Assembly (NCBI GenBank): GCA_900660155.1 | Contig: CABFPE010000222.1 | Location: forward strand, 196,090-260,089 | DNA length: 64,000 bases | Direction: 5' to 3' | DNA from: Hofstenia miamia | Taxonomy: Eukaryota > Xenacoelomorpha > Acoela > Hofsteniidae | Notes under the pieces: model-generated | The model's input: the letters and a program-made list of their open reading frames with translations, nothing else | What the model was told of the DNA's origin: nothing | Databases searched by the model: none | Position numbers and translations under genes: made by a program | Shown here: positions 25,021-38,870 of the stretch, piece after piece | Position numbering within the stretch: the stretch's first letter is position 1 | Layout of the letters: every line of letters starts with the position of its first letter

Positions 25021-27000
25021 AATTCAGAAATGTTTAAAATTTAACCAATTATTACATAATTTTTAAGCACCATTGACATTCTATATACAAAGAATTTACG
25101 TTTTTGGGAATTACATTTTATTTCTATTTTCTTTGGTAACAATAGTAACTAACAATTATTTTCAAACATTGAGAAAAAGACCTGTTTCACATATGACACA
25201 TGTCAATTGCAAAAACAAAAACTTTTCTAATTGATAAATTTTTCCAAGTAAAAAATAATTTTTAAAATATAAATACATGCTTCACAGACGCATACTCTCA
25301 CCATACACAGAAAATGAACATTTATAAATAATAAATTTATTTACAAAGAAAATATAAAATGCACTAATAAATGATAAAGTTCATATAGCAAATTTCATCG
25401 ACTGCTGAATGAACAATGATAATATTCATCATGACTTCATTGTTGGATGGTGGAGAAAGATACAGAGGAATGTTCCCAGATAAATGTGCCTCTTTTAATA
25501 ATGTTAGTTGACAATGCTAAAGCATTCAATTAGTACAATAAAAACAGAAATTAAATTAGTAACAAATTTTTTAATCTTTACATACACAACAAACAGTAAT
25601 AATGGAAAACAATAGTAACAAAGAAAAACTATATGTATTATTGGAATGTAAAAGAATGCTTACCAAATAATTTTGTAGTTTTATCACAGCATTGTTCTGC
25701 AAAGTGGTACATCATGATTTCCACAGATAGTGTCTAAATTAATGGTTAATAAACAAGTTGTTATTGAAAATGAGATGACATTCACAATCAAAAACACATG
25801 AATATTAAAAGTTTAAACAAAATCAATTAAAATATTTACTAACAAACAAACAACATTTCTATTTATGATAAAGTATATAATTAATTTAACATTGGACAGC
25901 AAATTCGCAGCAATTCATTAAAATAAAATTGATTATGTTTTAAAAGAAATATCTGTAAAACTAACTAGAGATAGTATTGCAAAAAAGTGTTAAGAATCAA
26001 AAAAAATCTGAGATTTAATTATAAAAATAGATTACCTCTAACTACTATTATGTATTTAAATAAATATATATATTTCTTTAAACTTTATTTTGATTAGTTT
26101 TTTATGTAGTTAAGATTGCTGAAATACAGAATTACAAGCAAATAAATGTAAATATGTGCTATAATTATAAATAAGCATATACTGTTTAGATATTACATAG
26201 ATATATTTTACCCCTACACTTTTTAGATCTAACCTCATTATTAAGGGGTTGTGTTATCATGCCTTGTGCTGTGTACTTTCATAATTCATAGCTAATATAT
26301 AAATGCTAATTTGTTTTGTGTCATATTTACTTCAGACTAATTTTGGGTAGCTTATTTATTTCTATAAAGTATTTACAGATTGTGTTGTGTAAGACAACAC
26401 AACTGTTTCTAATACAGAAATTACAGATTTAAATCCTGTCAGATCTGCTTTTAGAATTGCTCCTTTATTTTTGTAAACAGAAATTTGGCATAATATAACT
26501 ACAGGCATACATCAAATAAAAATCATAAACATTAGTGATTTGGATGTTATAAATTTCTGTAGTGTATTTGTAAATAACAAACCAATGTGATGCATTATTA
26601 TGATTTTTCCAGATTCTTGGTCCCTGTTGAATAATATTCTCAAGAATTAACTGCTTTTAATGCAGGGGTGTATGAGAGAGCTGAGTCCCACTCATTGTTG
26701 CCAGGCTAATTCTACATTTTAGTAAAATACATATAAAAATTACTTTCAAAATTTACAAAGTTATAAACAACTCTTGATTACTGCTAAAAGAAATAGAATA
26801 GTCTGCAACAAATACTATTTGATCAGGAAATCTATCAGATATATAATAAAAAATTAGCAAACAAAAAATGAATAAATGTGAAAAAATTATTACCCATTAC
26901 AAGAAAGTACAAACTACAAAAATAATGAACATAACTAAATTTCTAGTTTAAGTCTAAACAGATTTTCAAAGGATCTGATGCTGTTACCAAGCCTTGATTC
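25021..27000. other. AT-rich noncoding interval
   Basis: Nothing supported beyond AT-rich low-complexity sequence. It separates the tandem repeat from the Ty3/Gypsy fossil. Confidence 0.5.
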
Positions 27001-27127
27001 TATTCTTACCTATTCTTAGTGCCATATTGGCATTGTCTCATTATTCTAGAATTTGGAATGATTGTTGTACCTATACCTCACTACTGTCTGTCAGGTGCTG
27101 TTAGTCTTCTCCTACACAGCTGGATGT

Positions 27128-27641
27128 TTCTCCTACATTATTGGAATTGTTTTTGGAACCTTTTCTCTTACTTTACTTTTACTTTTACTTGTTTACTTAT
27201 TCTTGTTATTTATGGATATGGATTTTTCTATTTCTTGTAATGAGACTCCTACTAAGGGTATCCCCTGAGTGAGCATTGGCAGTCTGGACACTGCCCCTTG
27301 CACTGCTGGATTTGATTCTGATATTGCTTTACCTACACCTACCCCTGCCAAACCTATTTCTGCTATGTCTACAACCTCCAAAGTTTTTCTGCAAGAGAAT
27401 CCNTTCTCCTACATTATTGGAATTGTTTTTGGAACCTTTTCTCTTACTTTACTTTTACTTTTACTTGTTTACTTATTCTTGTTATTCTTGTTATCACTAC
27501 TAACTCTCCTTACAAGGGTGATGTCATGATTTCCAGACAAAGAGGGANTTTGATTCTGATATTGCTTTACCTACACCTACCCCTGCCAAACCTATTTCTG
27601 CTATGTCTACAACCTCCAAAGTTTTTCTGCAAGAGAATCCT
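27128..27641. repeat. duplicated fragments across single-N seams
   Basis: About 80 bp at 27128-27208 recur at 27404-27486. About 93 bp at 27309-27402 recur at 27549-27641. About 50 bp ending at 27547 match 29626-29677. Each junction carries one N. This pattern is most simply explained by small contigs from related element copies laid next to one another. Confidence 0.7.
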
Positions 27642-30600
27642 ACTCCTGCTACCTTGTTGAATCCGTTTATTTCATATAAGCCATTGTCACCTTCTCCAGA
27701 GTTACCAACAACCAAAGTTGAATAGCTTAGAGAAGCCCTTTCCAAGCAGATTTCTCAGCACTGTTCCTGCCAAGCCTGCCTTGATGCCTTGCAGGCAGAG
27801 CCATGACAACAAGCCACTGAAGCTTGGCAATGTGAGAGATGCCTGCTTGACTTGATTTCTGTATTAGAGTTGCAAGTTCAAGAACCTACCCAGCATTCTC
27901 CACCAATCTCATCAGGAAAACCTGAGTATATAACTTGTGCCTTCCTGGATCTGATGCTCTATCTGTAAGATTTTCACATATTATATCACAAACATTTTCT
28001 GCTCACTTTTCTCATGCTCTGACAGCACGTACAATGTCCCCAGTGATGCTGCCATTCATTACCCCCATTACCTCTTTTACAGTTGGAGGCCCTACATTTA
28101 CTCAGTCTGCTCTCTCACAAGTTTCAACACTAGCCACCACAGCTACACTGGGCTCCTGTACCCTGAGCAAAACAGTAGTGCCCTCAGCACCTGTTAGTTT
28201 CACAGCCTTCCAACTGCTACAATCACTCCACCTCCTCCTCTGAGTAACCCTATCAGGTCTGCAACAACTTGTTGGCCATGCTTTACCCAGTTGATTCTAC
28301 CTACAGAAGCATTGGGAAGTGATTCAGCAAACCTTTTCAACTGGCACTCTGTGTTGTCCAAATTTGCTGGAAAGATAGATGAAATTTCACAGTCATTCAA
28401 AGAGTGGCTCTTCCTTTTTAAGCTCACCATGAAACAGTATAAGACTACACAATTCCCCATGTTCCTTCAAGGCCTCATGTACAATCAGTACATGATGTTG
28501 GACAGAGAGCTCAAAACAAATTATCAATTACTTGTTGGTCACTTTGAGGACCACTACAAAGCACCTCACATAAAACAGCAGTACAAGATGCTCTTATGTG
28601 ATCTCTCCTTCAAAAAGGGAGATGATGTCAGGACCTATATTACACAGGTCAATAGACTCTTTCACATTAGCAAGTTGACACCAGAATACTCACAACATGA
28701 TCTCTTTTTGTATATTTGTTGGGGATTCACCTCCACTATTAGGAGCCACCTCGAACTCAAATGTGATCCAGAGAACAACTTGAATTCTATTATTAAAAAG
28801 GCAATTAGCATCATTTACATGTTGCAAAATACACCTCACATTGAGAGAGATGCCAGTGATTTAAAGACAGGTCAAACTGCCTCAAAGACACTGACCTCTT
28901 CAAGTTCTGCTATAGTGCAGAAAAAATCTGTTAACAAATGACAATCAGCCCACATTCAGACTCAGAGTGGTGCAGTTATTCGTCTAGTGGCTAATGGATA
29001 TGGTTTCATTATTGAAGAGCTGTCAGCTGAAGTGTGTACTCCTGACATCCTGGGCAAGTCTGTCAGTCATTTTAATTAGATGGAGCACTGCCTCCCAAAA
29101 ACTGTGCACATGATGTCTTGGTAATTACCTTATTATTGTGTACCAACATCATCCCCACAGATGTGAATGGACTTTTATCCCCACAGATGTGAATGGACTT
29201 TTAATTAATGTCACAATCAATATGGGAGCCTCTGCTTCCATAATAAGTGACACCTGTTGTGACATGCTTTGCTTGAAGAGAGAGAATTTATCACCATCTA
29301 CAGCGTGTTTGTTGGATGCCTTTGGAAATACCATTTTGCTGAAAGGTCAAATAAATGACCTCGAATTACAAATTCACCAAGAATGTTTCCTAGTGGATCT
29401 CATTGTTGTAGATACTTGTAATTGGCCCTTGCCTTATGATGTCATCCTTGGCAATGATTTTCTCAAGAAGAATGCCTGTGTAATAGACTATGGAAATAAC
29501 ACAATCTTAATCCATGAAAGTGAGCCTCAGGAAGAGCTTACAGCCATCTGTAACCAAGAAATTTTACTAATGTTAGCTAAAAACATTGTTGTGGAAACAT
29601 TGCACTGGTAATGAGTTGCTGTCACTACTAACTCTCCTTACAAGGGTGATGTCATGATTTCCAGACAAAGAGGGAATTGCCTTTGTGGTATACATTTTTC
29701 TCCAGACCTCTCCCATGGCAAGACTTATGCTACCATGCTTAACAGTTCTGCTCATTTGATCTGAATGGATCCTACCAAGATTTCCATCATCATGACTCTG
29801 GTCTGACTTGAAATGAAAGCAGCTGCTTGTTTATCTGTTCTCACTGCTATTCATGATTTGAGTGAACCCAGCAATCTAGTATGGATCCCAATAGTCAATG
29901 AGAAGACTCATGCTGGGACATCTGAGTCCCCAGAAATATGATGCTCTTGCTGCTCTTTTGTGCCAGCACCATGACATGTTCAACTATGGCTCAATCAGTG
30001 TTGGTAAAGCCATTGGGGAACAACATGCAATTGAAACCAGAAATTATTGCCCCATTCAGTTGCCAGTTCAGCAAGTATCAGAAAACCTATGGGCAGAATA
30101 TGAACAGATCCTCAGTGATCTAGTAGAGAGCTGGATTATTTGAAACAGCACCAGCCCCTATGCAGCACCCACAGTATTCATTCACCAAGGCAAGAAGTAC
30201 TGCCTTTGTTTTGATTTCAGAAGATTAAATGACATCACCATCAAATATGTGTATCCTTTACCTCACATCAAGGATCTCTTATATGATGCCAGCAAATGCA
30301 GTTTGTTCTCATGCTTAGATCTCTGTAAAGCCTATTGGCAGATAACTATAAAGCCTGCCAACATCTTGAAAACCACCTTTATCATGCTGTATGGCGTTTT
30401 TGAGTGGAAATATATGGCCTCTTGGCTTTGTAATGCTCCAGCTACTTTTCAGTGCTACTTTATGCTCATGTTGTGGAATGGGGCCAAAGTTCTTGAACCA
30501 GGGATCACAGCATATATGGATGATATCCTCATTGCTGAACACACATTCTAAGTTGGGTCACACTCTTAAAATCTTGTACAACTTTGGTTTCCAGGTCAAT

Positions 30601-31796
30601 GGCAATAAGTTCTCACTTATTTTGCCACGTGTTACCTTCTTAGGAAGGGTGATCAGACTCACAAGAATTTCTATAAAAAATGACGCAAAAGACCATCTTG
30701 ATTGCATTTAGACTCCACGCTCTCACAAGGATGTCTAATGCTTAATGGGCTTTCTGAATTATTACAGCTAATTCATTCCTGAGCTAGCTAATTGAACTAA
30801 AATATCTCTAAGTCACCAGTTTACTGTTCACACCAATAACTCCATTCTAGGATGGCTCAAAAAATTCTCTGGCAACAAGTTGAACATCATTGCCTGGTGG
30901 CTAGAGTATTTAAATGACTTCACCTTTACAATCACCCACTGTCCAGGGAGACTCCACCTCAATGCAGACTATTTTACCACCCTTCCCAGCTATGAGCCAG
31001 ATCTCAGGAATTTGCCATCCATCAGCTACATGATAAGATCCTGTCAGAAATTATGGTGAAAGTAAACAACCCAAATCATGCTATAAGCAATATTTCTAAA
31101 AGATATTCCAGTTCTACCACTGGAAAATTACTGAAGCTGGGATTCTTTATGCTCACAGTCAAAATAACTGGCTGGTGATTCCAGAGTATTCTAAGAGGGA
31201 TCTTGTCCAGAAGATCCATGAGCAAGGTCACCTAGGAATCATCCAGACTGAGCAAACTTTTAAAGCTCACTATGTTACTATAGGAATACAAGCTACCATT
31301 CAGGATGTCAGACAAGTGTGAAGCATGCCTGCTTCAGGGAGCCAGACATTTTCCAGAACAGAGAGCTGAACTCCACAGTTTGGTCACTGAATGAATGAAT
31401 GAAGTAGTCCATATGGACTTAGAGAAGTCATGGGAGAAAAAGTTGTGAAAGAGTGGATCTTCAAGTTCAGACCTATGGAAAGGTTGGTCTCTGACCACAG
31501 TCCTCAATTTGAAAGTAACCTGATGGCCACCCTCATGAAAGAACTGGAAATTGTGCATGACTTCACTACTGCATATCATCCTCAATCAAACAGTGTCATT
31601 GAGCGATTAAATCATACCATCATCAAACTAATAAGAGTAGCTTTACCCCAACCACTGCTGGTTGGAATTGGAAATGAGTAATAGAGGCAGTAGAGTTCTT
31701 TTATAATACTGCCATTCACTCTACCACTAAAGTTAGCTCTTTTAAGGCTATGTTTGGCTGGGAGGCAAGCACGCCACTATCTATAATGTTCCCTTA

Positions 31797-32700
31797 TTGT
31801 AGAGTTGCTCGGGGAATTTAGTGCTTTTTATATCTTTTTATTTCAATCTGAATCCACTGTATTTTGACGTCACCATGACGTTCTATTTTCGAGATTAGTT
31901 TAGTGCTATTAATTTTGATGTCCCCTCATTGGTGCTTTTGCTCAAATTGAATTTTACGAGGGAATTATTATCATGCATGTTAAACTACGTTGAATATCAA
32001 TTGTTGTAAACAAAGGCAGGTAAAACTGAATCTTTTTGTATATAAACTGAGGACACTGTAGCGAATGTTCAATAGACTTTGTCTACTCTTAACTACCGCT
32101 TTTACCGTTGTATCTTTTATTTATTTATTACTGTAAATGAAATCTATTGCTTAAGATCAGCGACAATTCGGGAGTGCTTTCATTAGCACGGGGCGACAAG
32201 TTGCTTCTGGGGATCTTTCGATCTTTCCAGTCCGAATTGTGGTTCATTAAGTTATGTATACGGTTACGCATAAGGAAATAATAAATCTCTCGTTCGTATT
32301 TCAACACGTACATGCACTTATAAAACCTTACACTGTGATGATACCATGCCGTTGGCTAGCACGAATATCTGGCAATTACAGATTATTTAATAGTTAGCTG
32401 AGAGATAACAATGAAAATGAGAGTTAAGTTTTTGAAGTGAGATAGAAATTAAACAAGTGAGACAGATAGGGTAGCACCAGTCAATAGGTTAAGCACTTTA
32501 CTTCTGGATGTTCAGCTTCGGCTGGAAGCCATAGGAATTGGTCATCTTGGTTGTTACCTAAAGTAGTTTTGTTACTTGGATGAATTACCAATGTCACATC
32601 TATAAATGTTATAAGTTCTAATCTAAACTGTTTCTTGGAATTGTGGCTGTACTGAACACTAATTAAACCTTCTGCAGAGTCAATCGAGTTTCTAGCTAAG
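31797..32700. mobile_element. inserted repeat inside the Ty3/Gypsy integrase region
   Basis: Reverse-complement, diverged copy of the repeat at 21985-22790. Homology runs along almost the whole length (for example GATGACCAATTCCTATGGC against GATGACCAATTCATATGGC). Integrase-type coding stops at about 31770 and the integrase C-terminal part resumes near 32700, so the repeat entered the older element. It begins TGTAGAGTTGCTC and has a TATAAA box near 32040, compatible with a solo LTR. Fossil. Confidence 0.6.
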
Positions 32701-33850
32701 TCCTACCAGCCACCGATTCTACATTATTACAATGAACCTACCTTGGAGAATTTTGTAAGCCAGATGTTACAGGAATTTCAGGAAGTATGTCTTACTATAT
32801 GCCAAAATACCAACCAATCAGTTATTTGCCAGAAAAGGATCTTTGATAAGAAATTGTACAGCAAACCACACAAGCAAGGAGATTCCATCTTTGCCTATTT
32901 CCCTGATCAGGTTACTGACACCAATCAGGTGTGAAAACTTGCCACTAATTGGCAAGGACCTTTCATTATATCATAAGTATTAGATCACCACCAGTACTTA
33001 CTAAATAATGGTATAGTCACCCATTTTCAGTGACTTAGACAAATTATTAAAGATATACATAATGCAGTCATCAACAATAATGACAAGTTTTCCCTTGTCA
33101 ACAATGGTGTAAACAAAATTGAGTATTATGACAACCTCACCAAATGTGAGGAAGATGACCTTATACAGGTTGAGTATGATAGTAGCAACACTATAGCTAC
33201 TCATATTTTGCCTAAATGAAAAGCTAGAAACCAGAGATATTTAGATCATTTAAATACCCAGGATTGGGACCTTGATGTTATATCTTTGTTTAGCAACCAT
33301 GAAATGACCAGAAAACAATCCACCAATCAGATGCTGTGTCTAAAGATGGATGAATCCATGAGATGAAATGAGCCAAGCAACAACAATGAGACAAATAGAT
33401 GAAAGCACCTCATGAAAGCAAGAGTACCCAGCAGAGGACTCCAGCAGTAGCAGCTGCCAATACAATAGGAGACAACTCTGTCCTCAAGAGTGGACTTCCC
33501 ACGACTATGCTCAGAGACAACTCTCTGAGTGGGAGCAGACCTTGGACGACTACACACAGAGACAACTCTCTGTGCAGGACTCTGAGGATACTAGAGTGCT
33601 TTTTTCTCAAATTAGTAACATAACCCTGTCCCAAGTTGACTCAAAGCCCCCTCTAGTCCCAGTCCTTCCTCCTGTGATTCAACTAGCATTTGATCCAAGA
33701 AAGCATAGGAGAGAAAAGCAAGAACGTCAAAGGTTGGGGATTAGATATTACACCCATACTTCATTTGCGACACAAAAGGCAGTCCATTTGGTTTGAGATA
33801 ACGTATCTGAGGAAACTAGAAACAAGCTGCAATGGACATTTAACACTAAA

Positions 33851-34463
33851 GCACTAACTTGTTCCTTTGATGTTATTCCTTTCATTATTGATGCAGAATG
33901 TAGGCCCAAGATTAGTGCTATTATTTGTTATGATTCAAAAATGCAAGGTGGTATGGCACAACCCTATTGGTGAAGCACAGTTCACACTATGTTCAATGAA
34001 GATTTTAACCTGTCCCATCTGTGCCAATTGCTGAACAATAAGGAGAAGATAAAAAATTCAAGTGCATTAACATTGATTTCAACAACCTGTTAATTGTTTA
34101 TTTCTTTTGCATAAACAAGGTAACCCACCCCAAAATCATGGAGAAAATCAAGATCACTTACCAGCTCACTAAAGTTGAGAATATTCACCTTGTAATGTTT
34201 TTGAAAGAGGAATACCAAGACAATATCCCAGACAAAATTGAAAACCTGAGTAGCTGCAAGTTATTATGTAATTTATTTTAATTAAATTAACTAAAGGCAA
34301 TAGTTTTCAGTAATGGCTGAAGTAATACTTATTAAACAGCTAGTGACATTGCAAAATTGCAAAGTATCATAAATACACATTACAAATTGACTTTAAGTCA
34401 GTTACAAACAGCATTGAGAGCTGCACTGAGTTAGGATAGGGAACACATAAGAACATTGTTGAG
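33851..34463. other. post-element interval, unassigned
   Basis: Short open segments persist to about 34260 and may be the tail of the retroelement or another degraded repeat. A 3-N seam follows at 34464-34466. Nothing further can be supported. Confidence 0.4.
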
Positions 34464-34466
34464 NNN

Positions 34467-34805
34467 TTACCAAGTGCTGCCGTATTCATTTCTCCCCTTT
34501 TTGGGCGGCTAATCTCTGTTACCCCTTGTAAGTGTTCTTTTTGTTCCTGTGTACATGGGAGTGCTCCCATTGATCTCCATTAACACTTGGTAGCAGATGC
34601 TACAATAGAGAAATGGGGAGCCTCCACACCAGAACACACAATTGAATGGATCAACACAGACAATGAAAGATTTTTAGTCAAGATAAAGATAACAAAACAG
34701 TCAGAGGAAATTTGCTCCAGAAACTACCAGTATGTGAAAAAAGAGCAAACAGTCACATCAATGAAACTAGTAGTGGATGCTACACATTTATTTCCTTGCA
34801 ATTAA
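34467..34805 (+). mobile_element. possible LTR end with primer-binding-site-like motif
   Basis: The stretch ends CATTAACAC and is followed by TTGGTAGCAGATGC. This matches the layout of an LTR 3' end and a tRNA-type primer-binding site used by many Ty3/Gypsy elements. A short open frame of 72 codons follows. TTACCAAGTG after the seam and CACTTGGTA before the motif also form an inverted pair. It is a fragment with its 5' side lost at the 3-N seam. Fossil, uncertain. Confidence 0.3.
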
Positions 34806-35377
34806 TGGAAACTAATTGAAATACAGTTTAAAGAAAAACATATATATATTCAAATATATAATTACAATTTCATTCGAATCATATCTAACAGTTTTTAATT
34901 CTTAGTAACATCAGACTTGGGGGAAATGAAATTGGAGGAAGTGAGACAGAACCCCATTTGAGATATTTGGTATTTGTTTTGGGATATTTGGTATTTGTTT
35001 TGAGTAATTTGGTATTCCTTTCAAGAAACCACCCATTTATTTATGATGAAGTGAACAAAAATTTTGCATATATGAGGTTTGAAGTTCCATAATATTAGAT
35101 GGGTCATTCAAAATTTTGTCATGTGTACATTAAAATAATTATCTGAGTACTTTTCATGAAATCAAGTATAGCTTTCTATCAAATAGCCTAGAATACAACT
35201 TAATAGACAACCTGCTTTTTGGGGTAAATGATTAAATTTTGATTTATTTGATACTTATGTTTCATTCATGCTTAATTTCTGTATATTTTATCAAAAATAT
35301 ATGCTTTGTTGATCTCAAGGTTCTGTATGTTGGTTTAAAGGTTTTTTTGTTAGTAAAAAGTACTAACCATAACAAAT

Positions 35378-38300
35378 GGGAGGCCCAAATATCTTCATAA
35401 AATTCCATTTCATAAATTTTAATTTTGTAAGTTTTAATTTCATATTATCTCATTTGTAAATATTAGTTTTGTACAAAATGAAACTACACTACTAAATAGT
35501 AATGAATTATATTCTATTATAATACTAATTTTTTCAGAAAATTGAACAAATATGCAATGTATAATGTGATAGTTTCTAGCAGATTAATATCCTGATAGTG
35601 ATATTGCAAAATACAATAAAAAAATTGCTTCAAGTATTTTATTGGCTTTGATGTTTAATAATATTAATCAAAATTCATGAAATGGGTGAATTTAAATAAA
35701 CTGGTTTCAATGAGTACAATATAAAATTTTATTCATAACATTAATTATATTCCAAGAAACATAAATATTTTTTACATTTATTCTCAATTGAACTCATAAA
35801 TAAGTTAAATAAGTAATTCTTTGGAAATCACAAAGATATTTATGAATCATTAATAAACTTTATAAGCCATTACAAAACTTTATTTCCAAATGTTACAATA
35901 TAATTGTTGTAATATCTTCTAAATTTATAACATGCTCACAAATTGGGCAGGATGAATGTTCAGCAAGCCATGAATGAAACTGTTTTTATGAAATCTCATA
36001 TGTTTGCAAGGAATTAATAAAATGTGCATAGTCAAATCCAGTTCAGATGAACAAATTGAGCATATGTTTGAGGTTGTGGAAGGAACATCACCAACTTCAA
36101 TATCAAATTCATTGATAACTTTCTTAGTAAAGATCCAACCAAACCCATTCCAGCATAACTAATGTGATTTAGGAATTCAGGTATGATGTGAGACATATGT
36201 TTCAATCATTTATATTGTATTGATGTCCTGCTTGCTGATGGCAAACCTGCATGCCATTCTGTAGATGAGTGAAATTGTTGCCACAAATAACAATATATTT
36301 ATTTAAAATGTTGATGAAATGCCAAATATTCAGATATGAAACCTTGAATAGCCTTTTTAGAGTGGAATTTATTGACTCCAAATCAGAATTTGTTCAATGT
36401 GTGCAATCATATACTGAGAAAGTCTCTGGAGTAACTCTGAGAAACCAGTAGTCTTCCACATACTTTAAAAGTTTATTCAAGCTAAAAGATATTGTTCAAT
36501 ATAAGGAACATCTAAGTGGAAAATATTTATGCAAAAAAATGTTTTACATACAACTAAGAACAGAACATACTTAAGAGGTGAAGCTTTAATTATCAATGGA
36601 ATATATAAATAAAATAATTACCAATTTTTAATGTTGTCATCAAATGCATCAGAAATGTAACTTATAAACCAATGCAACCCTTGTACAGCATCTGCAGCAG
36701 GAAGCAAGGGCAAATGTAACATCCTCTACTAGGCATCATTACTATTTATCTCTTGTTACTGCATAACACTAGTTGTAGTTTTGTGGGTAGGGATTTACTT
36801 AATTAGATACTGCTTTGGCTTTTGTTTTTATTAACACAATGTAACTAGATTTAACTGTTCACTATTTAGGTGATGAAGTCATGTGACAGTTTCTCCAATG
36901 ATCAATAGTGGGCATCTGCCTGAAGCTGATCTCCACATCCAGTTTCACCAAATCCTTCAATGTTCCAGTTGGTTGAGTTTCACACCTCAGCTCATTGATA
37001 CAATTTATGTGTACTTTATCCTAGCTCAGTGCATACTCAAGACATGACACAATTGATCTAAAATAATGGTAATATATTCCCTAGGTTTTGGTCATCCAAC
37101 TGTTTCTTCAAAGTAAATTATTTTAATACATGTATTAGATGATCACTAGTTGGCTAATCAAGAGAAAAACTCCTACACCTAACTTATGTGCACTTTTGTG
37201 GTCTGGCACAGTGACCCTTGAATCATTCTCTATGATGGATCCAGACCACTACAAAACACCACTCAATTAGCTTGACATTGTATTAAATAATCAAACCATT
37301 ATAGTAGAAACAAAATAAGAATTCTGAATAAAATTCTTTATCAATTGCTTACAGTTTTTAATTCATATTTATAGTAATTTCAGAAAAGTACCTGTTGATT
37401 TCAAATTTAAACTTTTCTTCTGCCAAGATGGCGGCTAAAAATAATGGAAGCGATTTTGCCCCCTTGTTTTGCTGAAAGTTATTTTATTGACTGATACTAA
37501 TCTCTCATTTTTGACACATATTGTTTCTTAGTTGCATAATACAAATAAATCTAAATTAATCTTATTGATCTAAATACAATATTTCTAATCATTGTTTCTT
37601 TGATCTTATTCTCACTTTGCTTGACATTTGCAGCTTATTTTTGGTTTATTTGGATGATGCTACACAAAGCCATGATATGCCTGACAATTGCAGAGACGCC
37701 TTCAATGTTAGAATAATCTCCATGCAGTCCTAGCTTTTGGCAGTACTGAAAAATTGCCTCATGAAATGGAACAAACATCCCATGACCCATACGCCAAAAA
37801 CTCCATTGCATGCATTCTAAATGTTGTTAAAATATTTATTATTAAAAATACAAAACCTGAAGAGCAATTTCATAGTCGGCAATAACAATTGAAACCCTGA
37901 AGGTAGAAACTGCTGTTTTTAAACTCCATAAAGCTGCAGCATATAAATCTTGCTTACGTGAGGTCATCAAGAAAAAAACACATGGGATTAAATGGTTGTG
38001 ATCAATTGCAGCTAAAATAAGTAGTTGAGAGAATATTCTCAGGCATATTTTAAATGTGGCATCAATATGAATTTCCTTCATATTTGCCAAGCACTTCCTC
38101 AAGGAGTCAATTGAAAACACAAGTGCAAAGTAACCATCAATATTGATTATATCAATTAAATATGAGGAGAACAGTGGGTTTCTAAATTAATATTAATACT
38201 GTTAAAAATTTAATAATCATACTGATAATCACTTAGTGATTCAACAAGTTCATCAATATTCAACAGAATGAATGCTTTTCCATTGCCTTCTCAATTTCTG

Positions 38301-38862
38301 GAAAAGTTATGAGACCTTCAGCATTTGCAGTCTCTTCATCAAAGATATTTCATAGTGATGTTATGGGATCTTCTTCCTCTCTCCTTTTGAGACAATTTTA
38401 AGGGCATTTTTTGCAATTAAATCCCCTTTAGGCTCATGGTTATGACATTTCTATAAAAAATTACTCAGATAAAGAAGATAAGTTACATTTAATAATAAGT
38501 CTCCATCATAAGTGCCCCTTGCATGACAGCTTTTTGTGAGGTGACACTTCAAATATGCCATTACACATCTTTTGTAATCTTTGACATACAGTAAATTATT
38601 AACTTTAGACAGTTTACTATTTTTTCTGGCTCCATCAATTATTACAACTTCTTGATCTGGCATGATGTCATTTCTATGAAATAATTTGAATTTGCGCAAT
38701 TATAAAATTGAATTTTCATGGCAATAAATATTTCAAAATTACATTTACGAAATTAGACAATTCGTAATAGAGTTTTACGAAATTAATATTGTAATGAAAT
38801 TAATTTCATACGAAATTTGTTTGCTGCGAAATTAAAATTTTACGAAGTAAATCGGCGTACCC
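35378..38862 (-). mobile_element. MULE (Mutator-like) DNA transposon with FLYWCH transposase
   Basis: The left end begins GGGAGGCCCAAATATCTTCA. The right end, read inward, begins GGGTACGCCGATTTACTTCG. Both continue TAAAATT, and both ends carry repeated TTTCGTAA/TTTCATAA words, so they look like diverged, AT-rich terminal inverted repeats. The flanks show TAACAAAT (35370-35377) and TAACAAAC (38863-38870), an 8-bp target duplication with one mismatch; MULEs usually make 8-10 bp. The transposase lies on the minus strand near the right end. The element is about 3.5 kb, so the left 2 kb is long noncoding or carries unrecognised cargo. Confidence 0.7.
37630..38699 (-). pseudogene. FLYWCH-MULE transposase, intron-bearing, decayed
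   Basis: Four exons are read on the minus strand: 38487-38699, 38223-38450, 37857-38181, and from 37816 downward. They are separated by GT-AG introns of 36, 41 and 40 bp, with phases that agree across all three. Exon 1 carries the FLYWCH-type zinc finger (NNLLYVKDYKRCVMAYLKCH, then KSCHARGTYDGD); its last part, CHNHEP, is at the start of exon 2. Exon 3 carries the MULE catalytic domain (MKEIHIDATFKICLRIF with the first Asp, ADYEIALQ with the second). Exon 4 has the conserved GCLFHFMRQF block. Decay: an in-frame TGA in exon 2 after DPITSL, a frameshift later in exon 2 before AFILLNIDELVESLSDYQ, and a frameshift plus stop in exon 4. The reaction would have been cut-and-paste transposition; this copy cannot do it alone. 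Confidence 0.75.
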
Positions 38863-38870
38863 TAACAAAC

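Larger units (their letters stand above)
27100..33850 (+). mobile_element. fossil Ty3/Gypsy LTR retrotransposon
   Basis: Parts appear in the usual order: a leader/gag region (28291-28941, a gag-type helical domain), an aspartic protease (29138-29611, with the MGASASIIS active-site type and ILGNDFL flap-side motif), reverse transcriptase (about 29900-30710, with the YMDD box at 30514-30526), an RNase H-like tail, integrase (about 31060-31760, with HPQSN near the catalytic glutamate), and an integrase C-terminal region resuming at 32700-32934. The element is broken, with many interruptions (well over ten), and is old. Another repeat is inserted in the integrase region. Two single-N seams (27403, 27548) lie in the 5' part, where short pieces of the element are duplicated. 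Paired long terminal repeats could not be identified. Confidence 0.85.

Noticed and set aside
34587-34805. 72-codon frame as a host gene
   Set aside because: It follows a primer-binding-site-like motif and sits next to an N seam; more likely part of a retroelement fragment.
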